Virus record (IMG/VR): IMGVR_UViG_3300010885_024310 | Coordinates: 1-31,201 of that record | Strand: one strand, 5' to 3' | DNA: 31,201 bases | DNA from: a virus | In this document: piece by piece, positions 8,451-17,390 of the stretch | Position numbering within the stretch: the stretch's first letter is position 1 | Layout: every line of letters starts with the position of its first letter | The notes under the pieces: model-generated | Seen by the model: only the letters and a program-made list of their open reading frames with translations | Told to the model about the DNA's origin: nothing | Database searches by the model: none | Position numbers and translations under genes: made by a program

Positions 8451-11138
8451 TTATGAAAAAGATAATACTCCGTCTTCAAATTGATTTGTTGTATTAGATG
8501 TTATGTCATTTAATATTATATTATTATCCAATAATGAAGGAGTATCATAAAAATTAATAGTTTTGTATGTTTCATTTCCGAAATATTTATGAAATATTAT
8601 TTTATATGGATTAATCTCTTTTCCATTATAATTAAACCAAATTTGATATATATATGCAAATTCGTTTTGGTCTTCTACTGTTGTTATTACGGAATATACA
8701 TTATTTCTCGAATTATAAATTAATGTTGGTTGGTTAATTTTGGTAATTTTGATAGGATTGTCTACTGCATTGTTGTGATATGATTCTGATACTAATACAA
8801 TTGATATTTTAGTTTTTACTCCAGTAGAATAGTCTATTTTATAAAAAGAAGGAATTATGGAAAAATCATTTGACTCGTGATCATACACAGATAATTCAGC
8901 GACCATGCAATAGTCTCGATTTTCGAATATAAATGGATTAGAAACATTTCTCAAAAAACCAGTTTCGATTCCGTTTTTTATGAAACTGGCTTCTGTTCCG
9001 GAATATTCAAACATTCCAGAATTATATAGTAACTTCTCAAATATTATGTTATTTTTAGTTCTTATCCAAATGAAATCATTGTATATATTAAAATCAAGTA
9101 TTTGAGAAAAATCGTCTTGGTATTTGTTACTGATTTGTACGGATAATGCCGATGATAATGGTGATATTGCTCCTGTAATAATATCTCTTATATACAAAGA
9201 TCCATAAGAGCTTCTTAATTCATACGAATTTAAAGTGTTATTATCTGTAATTGTTGATGTTATTGTTTTGTTTGATGACAATGTTTCGTTTATTACGAAT
9301 TTTGTTTGTGAATTGAAATCAAATTCCGCATCGCATACATCTGTTATAAGACCACCATCAAAGTCTTTGTGTTTTATAGAAGATACTATGTTTTGATAAG
9401 CATCATATTCCGATGTTCCGTTTGTGAAATCACCTACTTCTCCGTCTATAGATAAATTATAATAATAATCCGATGCCCATACATCAGGTTTTACCCATTC
9501 TGGATCATTCAATTGCACTTCTTCCGGAAGAATTTTGCCCCCAAAGAATTCTATAGGTCCGCCTTCATATTCTTCACATATGTCAATAGATATATTATCA
9601 ACAGTGGTGTTGTCTTTTAACTGTTTTCTACTTTTTTGTTTAAATAGTGCATATTGATTACCATATATATCAGTAGTCCATTTGGATATCACTCCCTTAT
9701 CGTAAATATTAGAAAAATTAGTAAGAAACCCATCATTTCCTAAATTAAAGTTATTTGATAACTGATTTCTTGAAAAATAAGGATAATAATCTTGTGTATA
9801 TGGATTAGAATTTATATCTCCTTCTTCATTTCCCGTACTTTTATTTTTAACGGATTTTGTATACTCTGCAATATGAATTAATGGATATTCATAATTAAAT
9901 TTTCTGGTCAATCCTGAAGTATTTCCATATATGTCTGGATCGGGAAATATATAAAGTTTGTTTGGTTCTAATTTACTAGAATCTATCTTGTATTTTTTTT
10001 CTGGAACAGAATAATATAATATGCTGTTCTTTTCCGGAGTAAAAAACAAACCAATTCTTCTGCATGATTGAAGATCTGATTCTTCTTCTACTGATGCCGT
10101 TGTTGGAAAATGTCTGTTTAATAAATTACCAGAAGGATTATCTGCCTTGAATAGAATTGATGATGTTACATCAGTTATCGTAGAACCAGTGGTTATGTAA
10201 TAGAAATCACTACCGATGTATTTCTTAATTAATTTATTTTTAAGAGATACTATTCTTTCTGATTTTGTTTTATTAGTGGATATTAAGTCATATAGCTTAT
10301 CGTCCGGCTTACAATTCAAATCAACAGAAGTTAAATTGTAATTTACTGTGAATATTCTCCCAAATTCTGTTAAAAATGTCCGCACATTTTTCATTATTTC
10401 GTCCACTATCGATTGTTCGAAATTAATGAATATATTTGCATTAATATCATTAATGTTGGAAGAATATAGAACCTTTCTCAAATCTGTCTTGACATCATAC
10501 GTTTCATACGACTCTACTGGGTCGTTATCTAGATAATTTGTATAAAGATCATACAATTCTTCGATTTCTATCTTTAAATCCGATAATAATAAGGTTTCGT
10601 CTATTATTGTTTGTTGTGTTCCGACTTCTAATACATCGAAAAATATCACATCGGTTATGGTTTCGTATATAGTTTGTTCTAAGCTATTACCCGTTCCTTT
10701 GTTTTTGATTTTTTGAGATTTGTTTTTTAACTTTTCTCTCTTATCTGAATAAAAATCACATATTTCTCTTAATTTTTTAGATAAGAATGGAATAATAATA
10801 TCCATATCAAACTCGTCATCAAAATCGACATTTGAAAGGAATCGTTTCTCTTCCAAAGTCGAATATTTAAGAAGTACGTCTTTTGCAAATTCTATGTATC
10901 TTTCTTGTATAGACTGATTTATCTGTAGATTAGAACTTTTCTTAATTGCTCCCCATTGTTTTATGTATTCTATGTATAAATCATTTGCCTGTATAGGAGA
11001 TAAATTAGAATTTATATATTTTATGTAATCAAAAAACGAAAATGGACTTTGTGAATCCAAATATTCAGAAGATACTGTATTTGGATTTACAATCGAATTT
11101 AACGGTAAAATTTTCGAAAATACGAAAGAATTTGACAC
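8451..11138 (-). CDS. Large structural protein, baseplate-wedge region (function unknown)
   Basis: This protein of about 895 residues is not assigned to a family. Residues about 100-330 are charged and probably helical (FLSKKLREICDFYSDKREKL). The remainder is rich in beta-type Asn, Asp and Tyr sequence (EYEGGPIEFFGGKILPEE, NDPEWVKPDVWASDYYYNLS). It follows gp25, gp6 and a gp7-sized protein, in the place where T4 has gene 8, but I see no similarity to gp8. I chose GTG at 11138 (VSNSFVFSKILPL). It lies one base after the upstream stop (TAATGTG) and 5 nt after a TAAATA box. A TTG five codons upstream (11153) would also keep the frame but overlaps the upstream gene by 14 bp. Confidence 0.75.
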   Translation of the reverse strand: MSNSFVFSKILPLNSIVNPNTVSSEYLDSQSPFSFFDYIKYINSNLSPIQANDLYIEYIKQWGAIKKSSNLQINQSIQERYIEFAKDVLLKYSTLEEKRFLSNVDFDDEFDMDIIIPFLSKKLREICDFYSDKREKLKNKSQKIKNKGTGNSLEQTIYETITDVIFFDVLEVGTQQTIIDETLLLSDLKIEIEELYDLYTNYLDNDPVESYETYDVKTDLRKVLYSSNINDINANIFINFEQSIVDEIMKNVRTFLTEFGRIFTVNYNLTSVDLNCKPDDKLYDLISTNKTKSERIVSLKNKLIKKYIGSDFYYITTGSTITDVTSSILFKADNPSGNLLNRHFPTTASVEEESDLQSCRRIGLFFTPEKNSILYYSVPEKKYKIDSSKLEPNKLYIFPDPDIYGNTSGLTRKFNYEYPLIHIAEYTKSVKNKSTGNEEGDINSNPYTQDYYPYFSRNQLSNNFNLGNDGFLTNFSNIYDKGVISKWTTDIYGNQYALFKQKSRKQLKDNTTVDNISIDICEEYEGGPIEFFGGKILPEEVQLNDPEWVKPDVWASDYYYNLSIDGEVGDFTNGTSEYDAYQNIVSSIKHKDFDGGLITDVCDAEFDFNSQTKFVINETLSSNKTITSTITDNNTLNSYELRSSYGSLYIRDIITGAISPLSSALSVQISNKYQDDFSQILDFNIYNDFIWIRTKNNIIFEKLLYNSGMFEYSGTEASFIKNGIETGFLRNVSNPFIFENRDYCMVAELSVYDHESNDFSIIPSFYKIDYSTGVKTKISIVLVSESYHNNAVDNPIKITKINQPTLIYNSRNNVYSVITTVEDQNEFAYIYQIWFNYNGKEINPYKIIFHKYFGNETYKTINFYDTPSLLDNNIILNDITSNTTNQFEDGVLSFS

Positions 11139-11139
11139 A

Positions 11140-14100
11140 TTAATATTTAACAACGCCTAAGCCTTTTGCCAAGGAATATACCAACATGTTCTCTCTGATA
11201 TCATCCCACTGTTTTTTGGAGGTTATATATTCCGAAATTGTTGTGTATTTATCAGCCCAATTTATAATTCCTTCGGTTTGTGAATTGTCGTAATTTTCCA
11301 CATATTCGTAGAATTTATAATATTTTGTTATATCATTTTGTTCATATGTGTCCGGTAACACCAATCCCCACCCCCAATACGGATGATACGAACTCAAATA
11401 ATATGTTCTTGTATGTGAATCTAGAAATTTAATATAAGAAGAACTAAGAATATCTGTGTTTAAAATAGTGTAAGTTTCGCTAAATTTCTCAAATGCAATT
11501 ATATCGAATCCCGCTGATAATATCGTTGTTTGAAAATCTAATTCTTTTCCTTTGTTTGTTCCGTATATAGGAATCCCACCATTCGCGATAATATCCTCAT
11601 TTATATAACCATTATCTTTGAAATTTTGATTAAATTTGTTTCTACTTCCTTTTAATTTAGAAAATTTTATGGAAAACAAATCTATGAGACGATTCACATC
11701 AGCTGGTAAATGAAGATTATTGTTTGTAAATTCATACAAATCTTCGTTCAGCATGGTATACATCGATTTTAATGTCTTTAAATTACACGAATCAATGTTT
11801 GCCACGTTATCAGTAAAATTAGATATTTTTTCGTATACTAATTTTCCTAATTCTGTTGGATTTGATGATAATGTACCAAGAGCTGATCCTATTATTCCGT
11901 CAAATAGTTTATCATCGTTTGATAGATATTCTTGAAATCTATATGATTTTATTTGTTGTAATGCATCAAAATTTTCATTTACTTTTCTTATATCATATTC
12001 TCCAGAAGTAGAATCAAATATCGAAAACGTATTACTGATTCCTTCCATTTGTAATGTATCTGCTGCTAAATGCTCGTATTTGTTTATATGACGAAATCCA
12101 TTCCAATCTCCGTATCCTGTTATTTTGTCTTGTATTTTATTTGTAACTGAATCTACAATTTTGGGTATTTTTATACTTTTTGAAACAAAACCATATTTAT
12201 CGACATCAGATTTGAAATACTGTAACGAATGATTTTTATTGTCGATTACTAAAATAGTATTATCTGTTGTGCATGTTATTCCTTCTAAATTACTTATATA
12301 ATTATCGGGATTGTTATCAAACGGAGAATTTATTGTGTATGTTTGCGTAGTTATTATTGGTGGCGTTATTTTAACAACCTCGTTTATGTTTTTAGTGGCC
12401 CAAATATTTCCGTTTGCATCTAATGTTAAATTCCATAAACTTCCTCCTGCATCGTAATCAATTACAGTTGAACCATTTTTATCAATTTTTACTATTTTGT
12501 CATTTTTCGAAGACAATGCTTTGCTGTTCGTAATCAAATCTTTGCTTATTACCCATGCATCTCCATGTAAATCAGTTATTAGTTCAGTAGCTTCGTAGTG
12601 GGGAGTGAATATTTTATTAAAAATAAAAACTCCTTCGTTAGTGTATTTTTCAACAAACGATAAGGTTTGATTCGAATATGATATCCATATATTATCAAAT
12701 ACATCAGTATCTACGGATGCAGGAGTTACCGTGTTTTCGAAATCTATGTTATTATTTGCTATAGATGGCGTAATTACTTTATCTATGATATTTGTATTAT
12801 TATTAATTCGTATAGTGCTAACCGAATCATACAAAGTAATCCACACATTACCATATCGATCACTAGAGATATCCGAAGGAGAAGAATTTGCTGGTATATC
12901 AAAACTATCGTATACCAATGCAAGAGTATCATCACTATTAATGCTAAATTTTTTAACAGATTGTCGATCTCCGTCTACTATCCATGCATATTTAATAACT
13001 GAACCATCGTCATTCAATTTGGAAGTAACACAGGATGAATATATGCCAGATAACCCAACATCTAATACATGATCATTCAGTACTTTATTTAAAATATTCG
13101 CCGTATCAATTTTTACTGTTATGTTATGTATTTGTGTAGCTTGTGGTTCTCCTATTATTGCATTTGATGTGTCCACAAAAAATACATCATCGACATTTAT
13201 AGGAACTTTTGCATATATATGAACATCGTCTAATTGTTTATCAGATACCAAATATCCTCTAAAGTATCCTCCGTATTTTTCCGAAGACAATACACCGAAA
13301 TTAGCATAGAAATTTATATCTGGTATTTTTACATCGTTTTTATCCTGTAATTCAATTTGTACTTTATAAGGTTCCGGATTAGTTCCTTCTAATAATGATA
13401 ATATATTGTAGTATCTAGAGGAAGATACATAACCATATTTATTTTTGTCTTTAATTTTAACAACAAATGGTATTTTTTGGTTCGTAAATTTTAATTTATT
13501 AATATCGAACGTATTAATATATTTTCCGTTATTATCGTCATCAATGCCATTGGATGTTATTGATAACTCGCTTGGATTTAATTTTTTAATAGTTATAGAA
13601 AATCCATTAGTATCATACACGGTATTTAAAATAGAAAGTTGATTATCTATAAAATTCTTATCAAAATATTCTGGATTTTTGAATCGCTTCGTGTCAAACG
13701 TACAATAGATAGTTGCTGCTACGGTTTTGTCTAGTTCGCTTTCTTTTGGAAGATCATCTATATAATAAAAAAGTTTACTTCCTGATGTTCCTGCAAGGCA
13801 AGATCCAGTTTCCGATTTGTCGCAAAATATTAATGTATTATCGTAATCTAATTTTACATACAATTCGTTATTATCGGTTTGTATATTATTAACAGGAATT
13901 TTTTCTGTATTTCCTGTAATTGGATTTAAGATAAATGTTTCAAATCTAGCATATGGTTTCAAGTGACCCCATTTGTCCGAATTATATTTTTCCGCATTCA
14001 ACAACGGAGCTACGTTACCACTTACATGCAGATTTATAGTATATTCTCCTGATAATATATAAAAATTCTGCCAGCTATTGAATCGAAATACTATGAATGG

Positions 14101-14472
14101 ATTCTGTAAAGATCCTGTTTCTGTTTTGTTTTTTGATCCGGATAAAACAATGGTATCTGATATAAAATCTTTAACTAAAATATTTTGCGAAAACGAACTT
14201 TCGTTTCCACGGCCATTACTTCCTAATGTATAACATTGTACTGTATACCAACCCGGAAGATTGTAATAATGTGTTGCTGTGACTGAATCCGATGTTGTTC
14301 CATCACCAAAATCCCATAATATTCTCTGGTTCGAATAATTAGCATTCGAACCATCATCAAATGTAGCAACAAATGTAAATGGAGTTATAGGTAACGTATA
14401 CCCACTTGTTGCAGGCATTCCAGTATGATCAAAAACATCAAAATAAATGTAATTATTGTGTTTTACTTGCAT
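11140..14472 (-). CDS. PKD-domain and beta-propeller baseplate protein in the gp7 position
   Basis: This 1110-residue protein has a PKD domain at about 25-105 with the hallmark WDFGDGTT (53-60) and a matching GWYTVQCYT strand. At about 490-760 lies a Vgb/NHL-type beta-propeller with blades carrying DRYGNVWIT, DVFDNIWIS, DLHGDAWVIS and DANGNIWAT. The C-terminal about 270 residues look helical, with a Tyr/Trp-rich segment (YHPYWGWGLVLPD). It is read directly after gp25 and gp6, and its length is close to T4 gp7 (about 1030 residues), so a wedge role is inferred from synteny; the domain content is unlike T4 gp7. It overlaps the gp6 stop by one base (TAATG) and also has AGAGG 7 nt upstream, so coupling and a ribosome-binding site both support this start. 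Confidence 0.8.
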   Translation of the reverse strand: MQVKHNNYIYFDVFDHTGMPATSGYTLPITPFTFVATFDDGSNANYSNQRILWDFGDGTTSDSVTATHYYNLPGWYTVQCYTLGSNGRGNESSFSQNILVKDFISDTIVLSGSKNKTETGSLQNPFIVFRFNSWQNFYILSGEYTINLHVSGNVAPLLNAEKYNSDKWGHLKPYARFETFILNPITGNTEKIPVNNIQTDNNELYVKLDYDNTLIFCDKSETGSCLAGTSGSKLFYYIDDLPKESELDKTVAATIYCTFDTKRFKNPEYFDKNFIDNQLSILNTVYDTNGFSITIKKLNPSELSITSNGIDDDNNGKYINTFDINKLKFTNQKIPFVVKIKDKNKYGYVSSSRYYNILSLLEGTNPEPYKVQIELQDKNDVKIPDINFYANFGVLSSEKYGGYFRGYLVSDKQLDDVHIYAKVPINVDDVFFVDTSNAIIGEPQATQIHNITVKIDTANILNKVLNDHVLDVGLSGIYSSCVTSKLNDDGSVIKYAWIVDGDRQSVKKFSINSDDTLALVYDSFDIPANSSPSDISSDRYGNVWITLYDSVSTIRINNNTNIIDKVITPSIANNNIDFENTVTPASVDTDVFDNIWISYSNQTLSFVEKYTNEGVFIFNKIFTPHYEATELITDLHGDAWVISKDLITNSKALSSKNDKIVKIDKNGSTVIDYDAGGSLWNLTLDANGNIWATKNINEVVKITPPIITTQTYTINSPFDNNPDNYISNLEGITCTTDNTILVIDNKNHSLQYFKSDVDKYGFVSKSIKIPKIVDSVTNKIQDKITGYGDWNGFRHINKYEHLAADTLQMEGISNTFSIFDSTSGEYDIRKVNENFDALQQIKSYRFQEYLSNDDKLFDGIIGSALGTLSSNPTELGKLVYEKISNFTDNVANIDSCNLKTLKSMYTMLNEDLYEFTNNNLHLPADVNRLIDLFSIKFSKLKGSRNKFNQNFKDNGYINEDIIANGGIPIYGTNKGKELDFQTTILSAGFDIIAFEKFSETYTILNTDILSSSYIKFLDSHTRTYYLSSYHPYWGWGLVLPDTYEQNDITKYYKFYEYVENYDNSQTEGIINWADKYTTISEYITSKKQWDDIRENMLVYSLAKGLGVVKY
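11144..11151 (-). promoter_or_regulatory. Late-promoter-like box GTTAAATA inside the upstream gene's end
   Basis: GTTAAATA ends 5 nt before GTG 11138 and is itself the last codons of the upstream gene (GTT AAA TAT TAA). Because it overlaps coding sequence, conservation of the box may be forced partly by the protein. The spacing matches the other boxes in the window. Confidence 0.4.
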
Positions 14473-16298
14473 TATAAGACCTCTATTTTATTAATTAAAT
14501 TTGAAATCTGATAAAAGAACGGAAATTCGAAAAATTTCAATGTTATGTTTTGTGAAAGTGTATTAACTGTTGATTTAGTATACAATGGATTCCAGTATAT
14601 AAAATTTATTTTAGATGTTTTGTATTCTGTATTGTTATTGTATCTTATGGTTTCTAAAGACTTGACTCCATTTAAATTAAGTATATTGAAACTTAATTGA
14701 CTCATATCCAAAAATTGTCCTAGTTTATTATTACTTTGATCGAAGAAATTTTTAATATAATTAAAAACATTACTTCTTATTTGTTCTTTTGAAATAATTT
14801 GGTCGGAAGATCGGGTAATTCTTATAATAGTTTCGTCTCTGATAGAAGAAGTCACTGTTTCTCCCAAAATTGGTAATCCTATATCAAATGCTAAATAAAT
14901 CGGGTCGCTCACAACAACATTATGATTCAACATTTTGTATTGATTCATTTTGTCAATTATAGATTGCTTTTGTGCAAAGAATAATTCGATTGGAGTTGTT
15001 TCATTGATAATAGTTCCTAATTTGGGGACACAAAATGAATATATATTATTAAAATCGCACGCATCATTGAATGATATCTGATTAAAAAGCAATTTATCAT
15101 CCATGTTGGGTTTTTCCAATCCAAGATCATAAAAATAAGAAAGATATTCCGAAGTATACTGTTTATTTGATACAACTTTAACATCTTGAATGATATTAGA
15201 GAAGTTTTTATATATTAATGATTCATAATCGGAAACGGTAACTGCTCGATTTTGTGCAGAAAATACTAATGGTGCATTTTTTCTGATATCGTCTACGGTT
15301 TGTATGAATGTTGGAGGGACTGATGCATAAGTATTATCAAACTTCAATGAAATGATATCATTTGCTGTGATATAATTTGTATTTTCGTCTTTTATGTCAT
15401 TATATATTTCACTATATAGTCCTGTGTTAAATAATGTTAATTTTCCTGCTTTGGTTGCGTTGTTTCCGACCAATCCAGCATTACCGTCACTTTCGAGATA
15501 ATAAATAGCAATAATATCTCCGGAATTTAATCGCTTTCCATTAATATTATCTCCGAATTTTATTTCTTGGTGTCCATATTCGTTCAATCTTTTTTCAAAA
15601 ACTGATGAGATATTATCAGAAAGATACAAACTACTTACTTCTTTCCATTCCGTCCATTTTTGTGTATTAACATCTCTGATAAACACATATATATTGTTAT
15701 GATCGACCATTTTAGATGGTGATGACGAGGGATAATCAACATTTAGTGTAACTTGTTCGTAATTTTCACCTATAGCAATAGAAAGGGGATATTCTCTAAA
15801 CATTCCCTGATATAAAAGATTGTTACTTCCTATGGAATCTATGGTTTCGTTCTTATTAATGAGATATTTTTGAAATGTTATATCAGAATTAAATGAATAT
15901 GGTGTATTTCCTATACTCATATTAGAAAATCTTTTAATGGTATATGCTTTTCCTCCGGTTAGTTTAGAATCAGCACTAACTGACACGTTTAAACTTGATG
16001 TATAGTTACCATTTGTCTTGTATCCTATCAAAGATACAATTTTGTTCATGTTTTCGAACAAATCGGCTTGGGTAAACAACGAATCGGATGCTGTTTGGTT
16101 GAGATAAAACATCAATACATGAAATGTATATGCCACAATATCTACCAATCCATTGATATTACTACCTTCATAATCAATATCTGGAAATATACCACTACTT
16201 TTGATACGATTTGTTATTAATTGCTTCATGCTAACTGCATCAAACGCAGCATACGCATTTCTAGCAAGATTAAATTCTGTAAAATTTTGTGTATTCAT
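14472..16298 (-). CDS. 6: Baseplate wedge protein, gp6/J-like
   Basis: This protein of about 608 residues (T4 gp6 is 660) starts MNTQNFTEFNLARNAYAAFD, continues with helices and LVDIVAYTFHVLMFYLNQTA, and has the family signature APLVFSAQNRAVTVSDYESL in its middle. That signature is shared by gp6, gpJ and baseplate-J proteins. In contractile tails gp6-type proteins dimerise to form the inner iris of the baseplate and connect the wedges. The gene follows gp25 directly, as is common in contractile-tail loci. I chose ATG 16298, one base after the gp25 stop (TAAAATG). An in-frame GTG eight codons upstream (16322) would overlap gp25 and adds no family-like sequence. Confidence 0.9.
   Translation of the reverse strand: MNTQNFTEFNLARNAYAAFDAVSMKQLITNRIKSSGIFPDIDYEGSNINGLVDIVAYTFHVLMFYLNQTASDSLFTQADLFENMNKIVSLIGYKTNGNYTSSLNVSVSADSKLTGGKAYTIKRFSNMSIGNTPYSFNSDITFQKYLINKNETIDSIGSNNLLYQGMFREYPLSIAIGENYEQVTLNVDYPSSSPSKMVDHNNIYVFIRDVNTQKWTEWKEVSSLYLSDNISSVFEKRLNEYGHQEIKFGDNINGKRLNSGDIIAIYYLESDGNAGLVGNNATKAGKLTLFNTGLYSEIYNDIKDENTNYITANDIISLKFDNTYASVPPTFIQTVDDIRKNAPLVFSAQNRAVTVSDYESLIYKNFSNIIQDVKVVSNKQYTSEYLSYFYDLGLEKPNMDDKLLFNQISFNDACDFNNIYSFCVPKLGTIINETTPIELFFAQKQSIIDKMNQYKMLNHNVVVSDPIYLAFDIGLPILGETVTSSIRDETIIRITRSSDQIISKEQIRSNVFNYIKNFFDQSNNKLGQFLDMSQLSFNILNLNGVKSLETIRYNNNTEYKTSKINFIYWNPLYTKSTVNTLSQNITLKFFEFPFFYQISNLINKIEVL
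14480..14484 (-). promoter_or_regulatory. Shine-Dalgarno sequence AGAGG
   Basis: AGAGG lies 7 nt upstream of ATG 14472 on the minus strand, inside the end of the gp6 gene. It is one of the few recognisable ribosome-binding sites in the window and supports the TAATG-coupled start. Confidence 0.55.
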
Positions 16299-16299
16299 T

Positions 16300-16779
16300 T
16301 TAATTATTAAAGATATAGCCACTGTTAGCTAATGATCCAAACATAGATATGTTATGTATATTTAGGGCTGGTATATTATAGTATATATGAATATCAAATT
16401 CATTAACGTCTTCTAAAATTATGATATGCACATTAGTAACTTTAACTCGTGGCTCAAATCTAGAAATTTGCGTATATATTTCATTTCTTAGAAGTTCTCC
16501 GATGTCACGGGTTGCTGGTATGAATAAAAATTTCCTAAAATCCAATCCGTATTCAGGATTTAGTATTTTATCTCCGGGTGCTGTGGTAAATAAATTTCTA
16601 AGAGAATTTTTTATCGCATCAATATCATAATCGACTTTAAAATCATTAATTTCTCTTTTTCTGTGTAATTCGGAATTAATACCATAATTTTCCTCCAAAT
16701 CCATATGGAGATCAGCGTAGAAATAAGAATTGTTCTTCATTTCACTCTGAGGAAGATTATTTAATACTATTTTTCCCAT
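16300..16779 (-). CDS. 25: Baseplate wedge protein gp25 (GPW/gp25 family)
   Basis: The protein has 159 residues (T4 gp25 is about 132). The family core is complete: DAIKNSLRNLFTTAPGDKIL, NPEYGLDFRKFLF, then RNEIYTQISRFEPRVKVTNV with the conserved FEPRV, and a C-terminal strand pair (FDIHIYYNIP). gp25 is a small, highly conserved wedge protein that starts sheath polymerisation at the baseplate. About 45 extra N-terminal residues precede the core. It is the first gene of the left wedge operon and is separated by 32 bp from a divergent plus-strand gene. A TAAATA box lies 5 nt before its ATG, with no Shine-Dalgarno sequence. Confidence 0.92.
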   Translation of the reverse strand: MGKIVLNNLPQSEMKNNSYFYADLHMDLEENYGINSELHRKREINDFKVDYDIDAIKNSLRNLFTTAPGDKILNPEYGLDFRKFLFIPATRDIGELLRNEIYTQISRFEPRVKVTNVHIIILEDVNEFDIHIYYNIPALNIHNISMFGSLANSGYIFNN

Positions 16780-16784
16780 TAAAA

Positions 16785-16792
16785 TATTTAAC
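16785..16792 (-). promoter_or_regulatory. Late-promoter-like box GTTAAATA for gp25 and the wedge operon
   Basis: GTTAAATA ends 5 nt before ATG 16779 (spacer TTTTA). It lies in non-coding DNA, so coding constraint does not explain it. It sits back-to-back with the box of the divergent gene. Confidence 0.6.
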
Positions 16793-16798
16793 AGAATG

Positions 16799-16806
16799 AC
16801 TAAATA
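16799..16806 (+). promoter_or_regulatory. Late-promoter-like box ACTAAATA, plus strand
   Basis: ACTAAATA ends 5 nt before ATG 16812 (spacer TTGTT), the same arrangement as on the minus strand. Only a few bases separate it from the divergent gp25 box. Confidence 0.6.
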
Positions 16807-16811
16807 TTGTT

Positions 16812-17390
16812 ATGGAAAAGAAGTTTATTAAACTTATGGAATCAAATATCACCAGATCAACCCGAGGAGGATTTCTAGTAGGTGATTATGTTGAATTTCT
16901 TAAAAATTATAAATCCAAACGACAATACAAAGATCTGAATGATTCTATGAAAGATGCAGTCGATCATTTAGCAAATACCGAACTACATGTTCGTGTAGTT
17001 GGTGTGAACGATACCAAGTCTACTAGTTTTCAAGGAAATCCTGATGAAATGACTGGAAATGTCGTATTATCTCTTGCAGAAGATCAAGGAGGAGGTCGTA
17101 TATACCATAATGTTCTAGTTCCTTCTAGTTTATGCAAAGTAAAGGACTTTTATCCTAATTATGCTCCATTACCAGCCGTATGGTCATACGATAACAAAGA
17201 AATTCACAAACCAATTGAAGTAAAACAAGTAGATAGTGGTTCTTCAGGCATTGATTACGCTTTGCCTACCAAAGACACAAAAATTAAACCTTCTTCTACC
17301 TCTAAAAAGAAGAAAAAGAAGGTTAGTGTTAAGATTAACAAAGAATCTTATACCGCTGGTTATCTATCAGGAATGGAATATCTTCGATAA
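16812..17390 (+). CDS. Conserved-looking hypothetical protein with Lys-rich tail region
   Basis: This 192-residue protein is one of only two plus-strand genes. It begins MEKKFIKLMESNITRSTRGG and has a compact domain at about 15-125 with GFLVGDYVEFLKNY, LHVRVVGVNDTKST, GNVVLSLAEDQGGGRIYH and VLVPSSLC, suggestive of a small beta-barrel. A low-complexity linker with six consecutive lysines (about 164-169) follows, and a C-terminal peptide ESYTAGYLSGMEYLR. I do not recognise the family. The Lys run and linker could contact nucleic acid or a partner, which is speculation. It is read divergently from gp25, and its 3' end overlaps the convergent clamp-loader gene by 24 bp. Its upstream TAAATA box suggests late expression. 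Confidence 0.75.
   Translation: MEKKFIKLMESNITRSTRGGFLVGDYVEFLKNYKSKRQYKDLNDSMKDAVDHLANTELHVRVVGVNDTKSTSFQGNPDEMTGNVVLSLAEDQGGGRIYHNVLVPSSLCKVKDFYPNYAPLPAVWSYDNKEIHKPIEVKQVDSGSSGIDYALPTKDTKIKPSSTSKKKKKKVSVKINKESYTAGYLSGMEYLR

Noticed and set aside
16299-16322. GTG start (16322) for gp6
   Set aside because: It overlaps the gp25 end; ATG 16298 gives the family-like MNTQNFTEFNLARNAY and a one-base gap.
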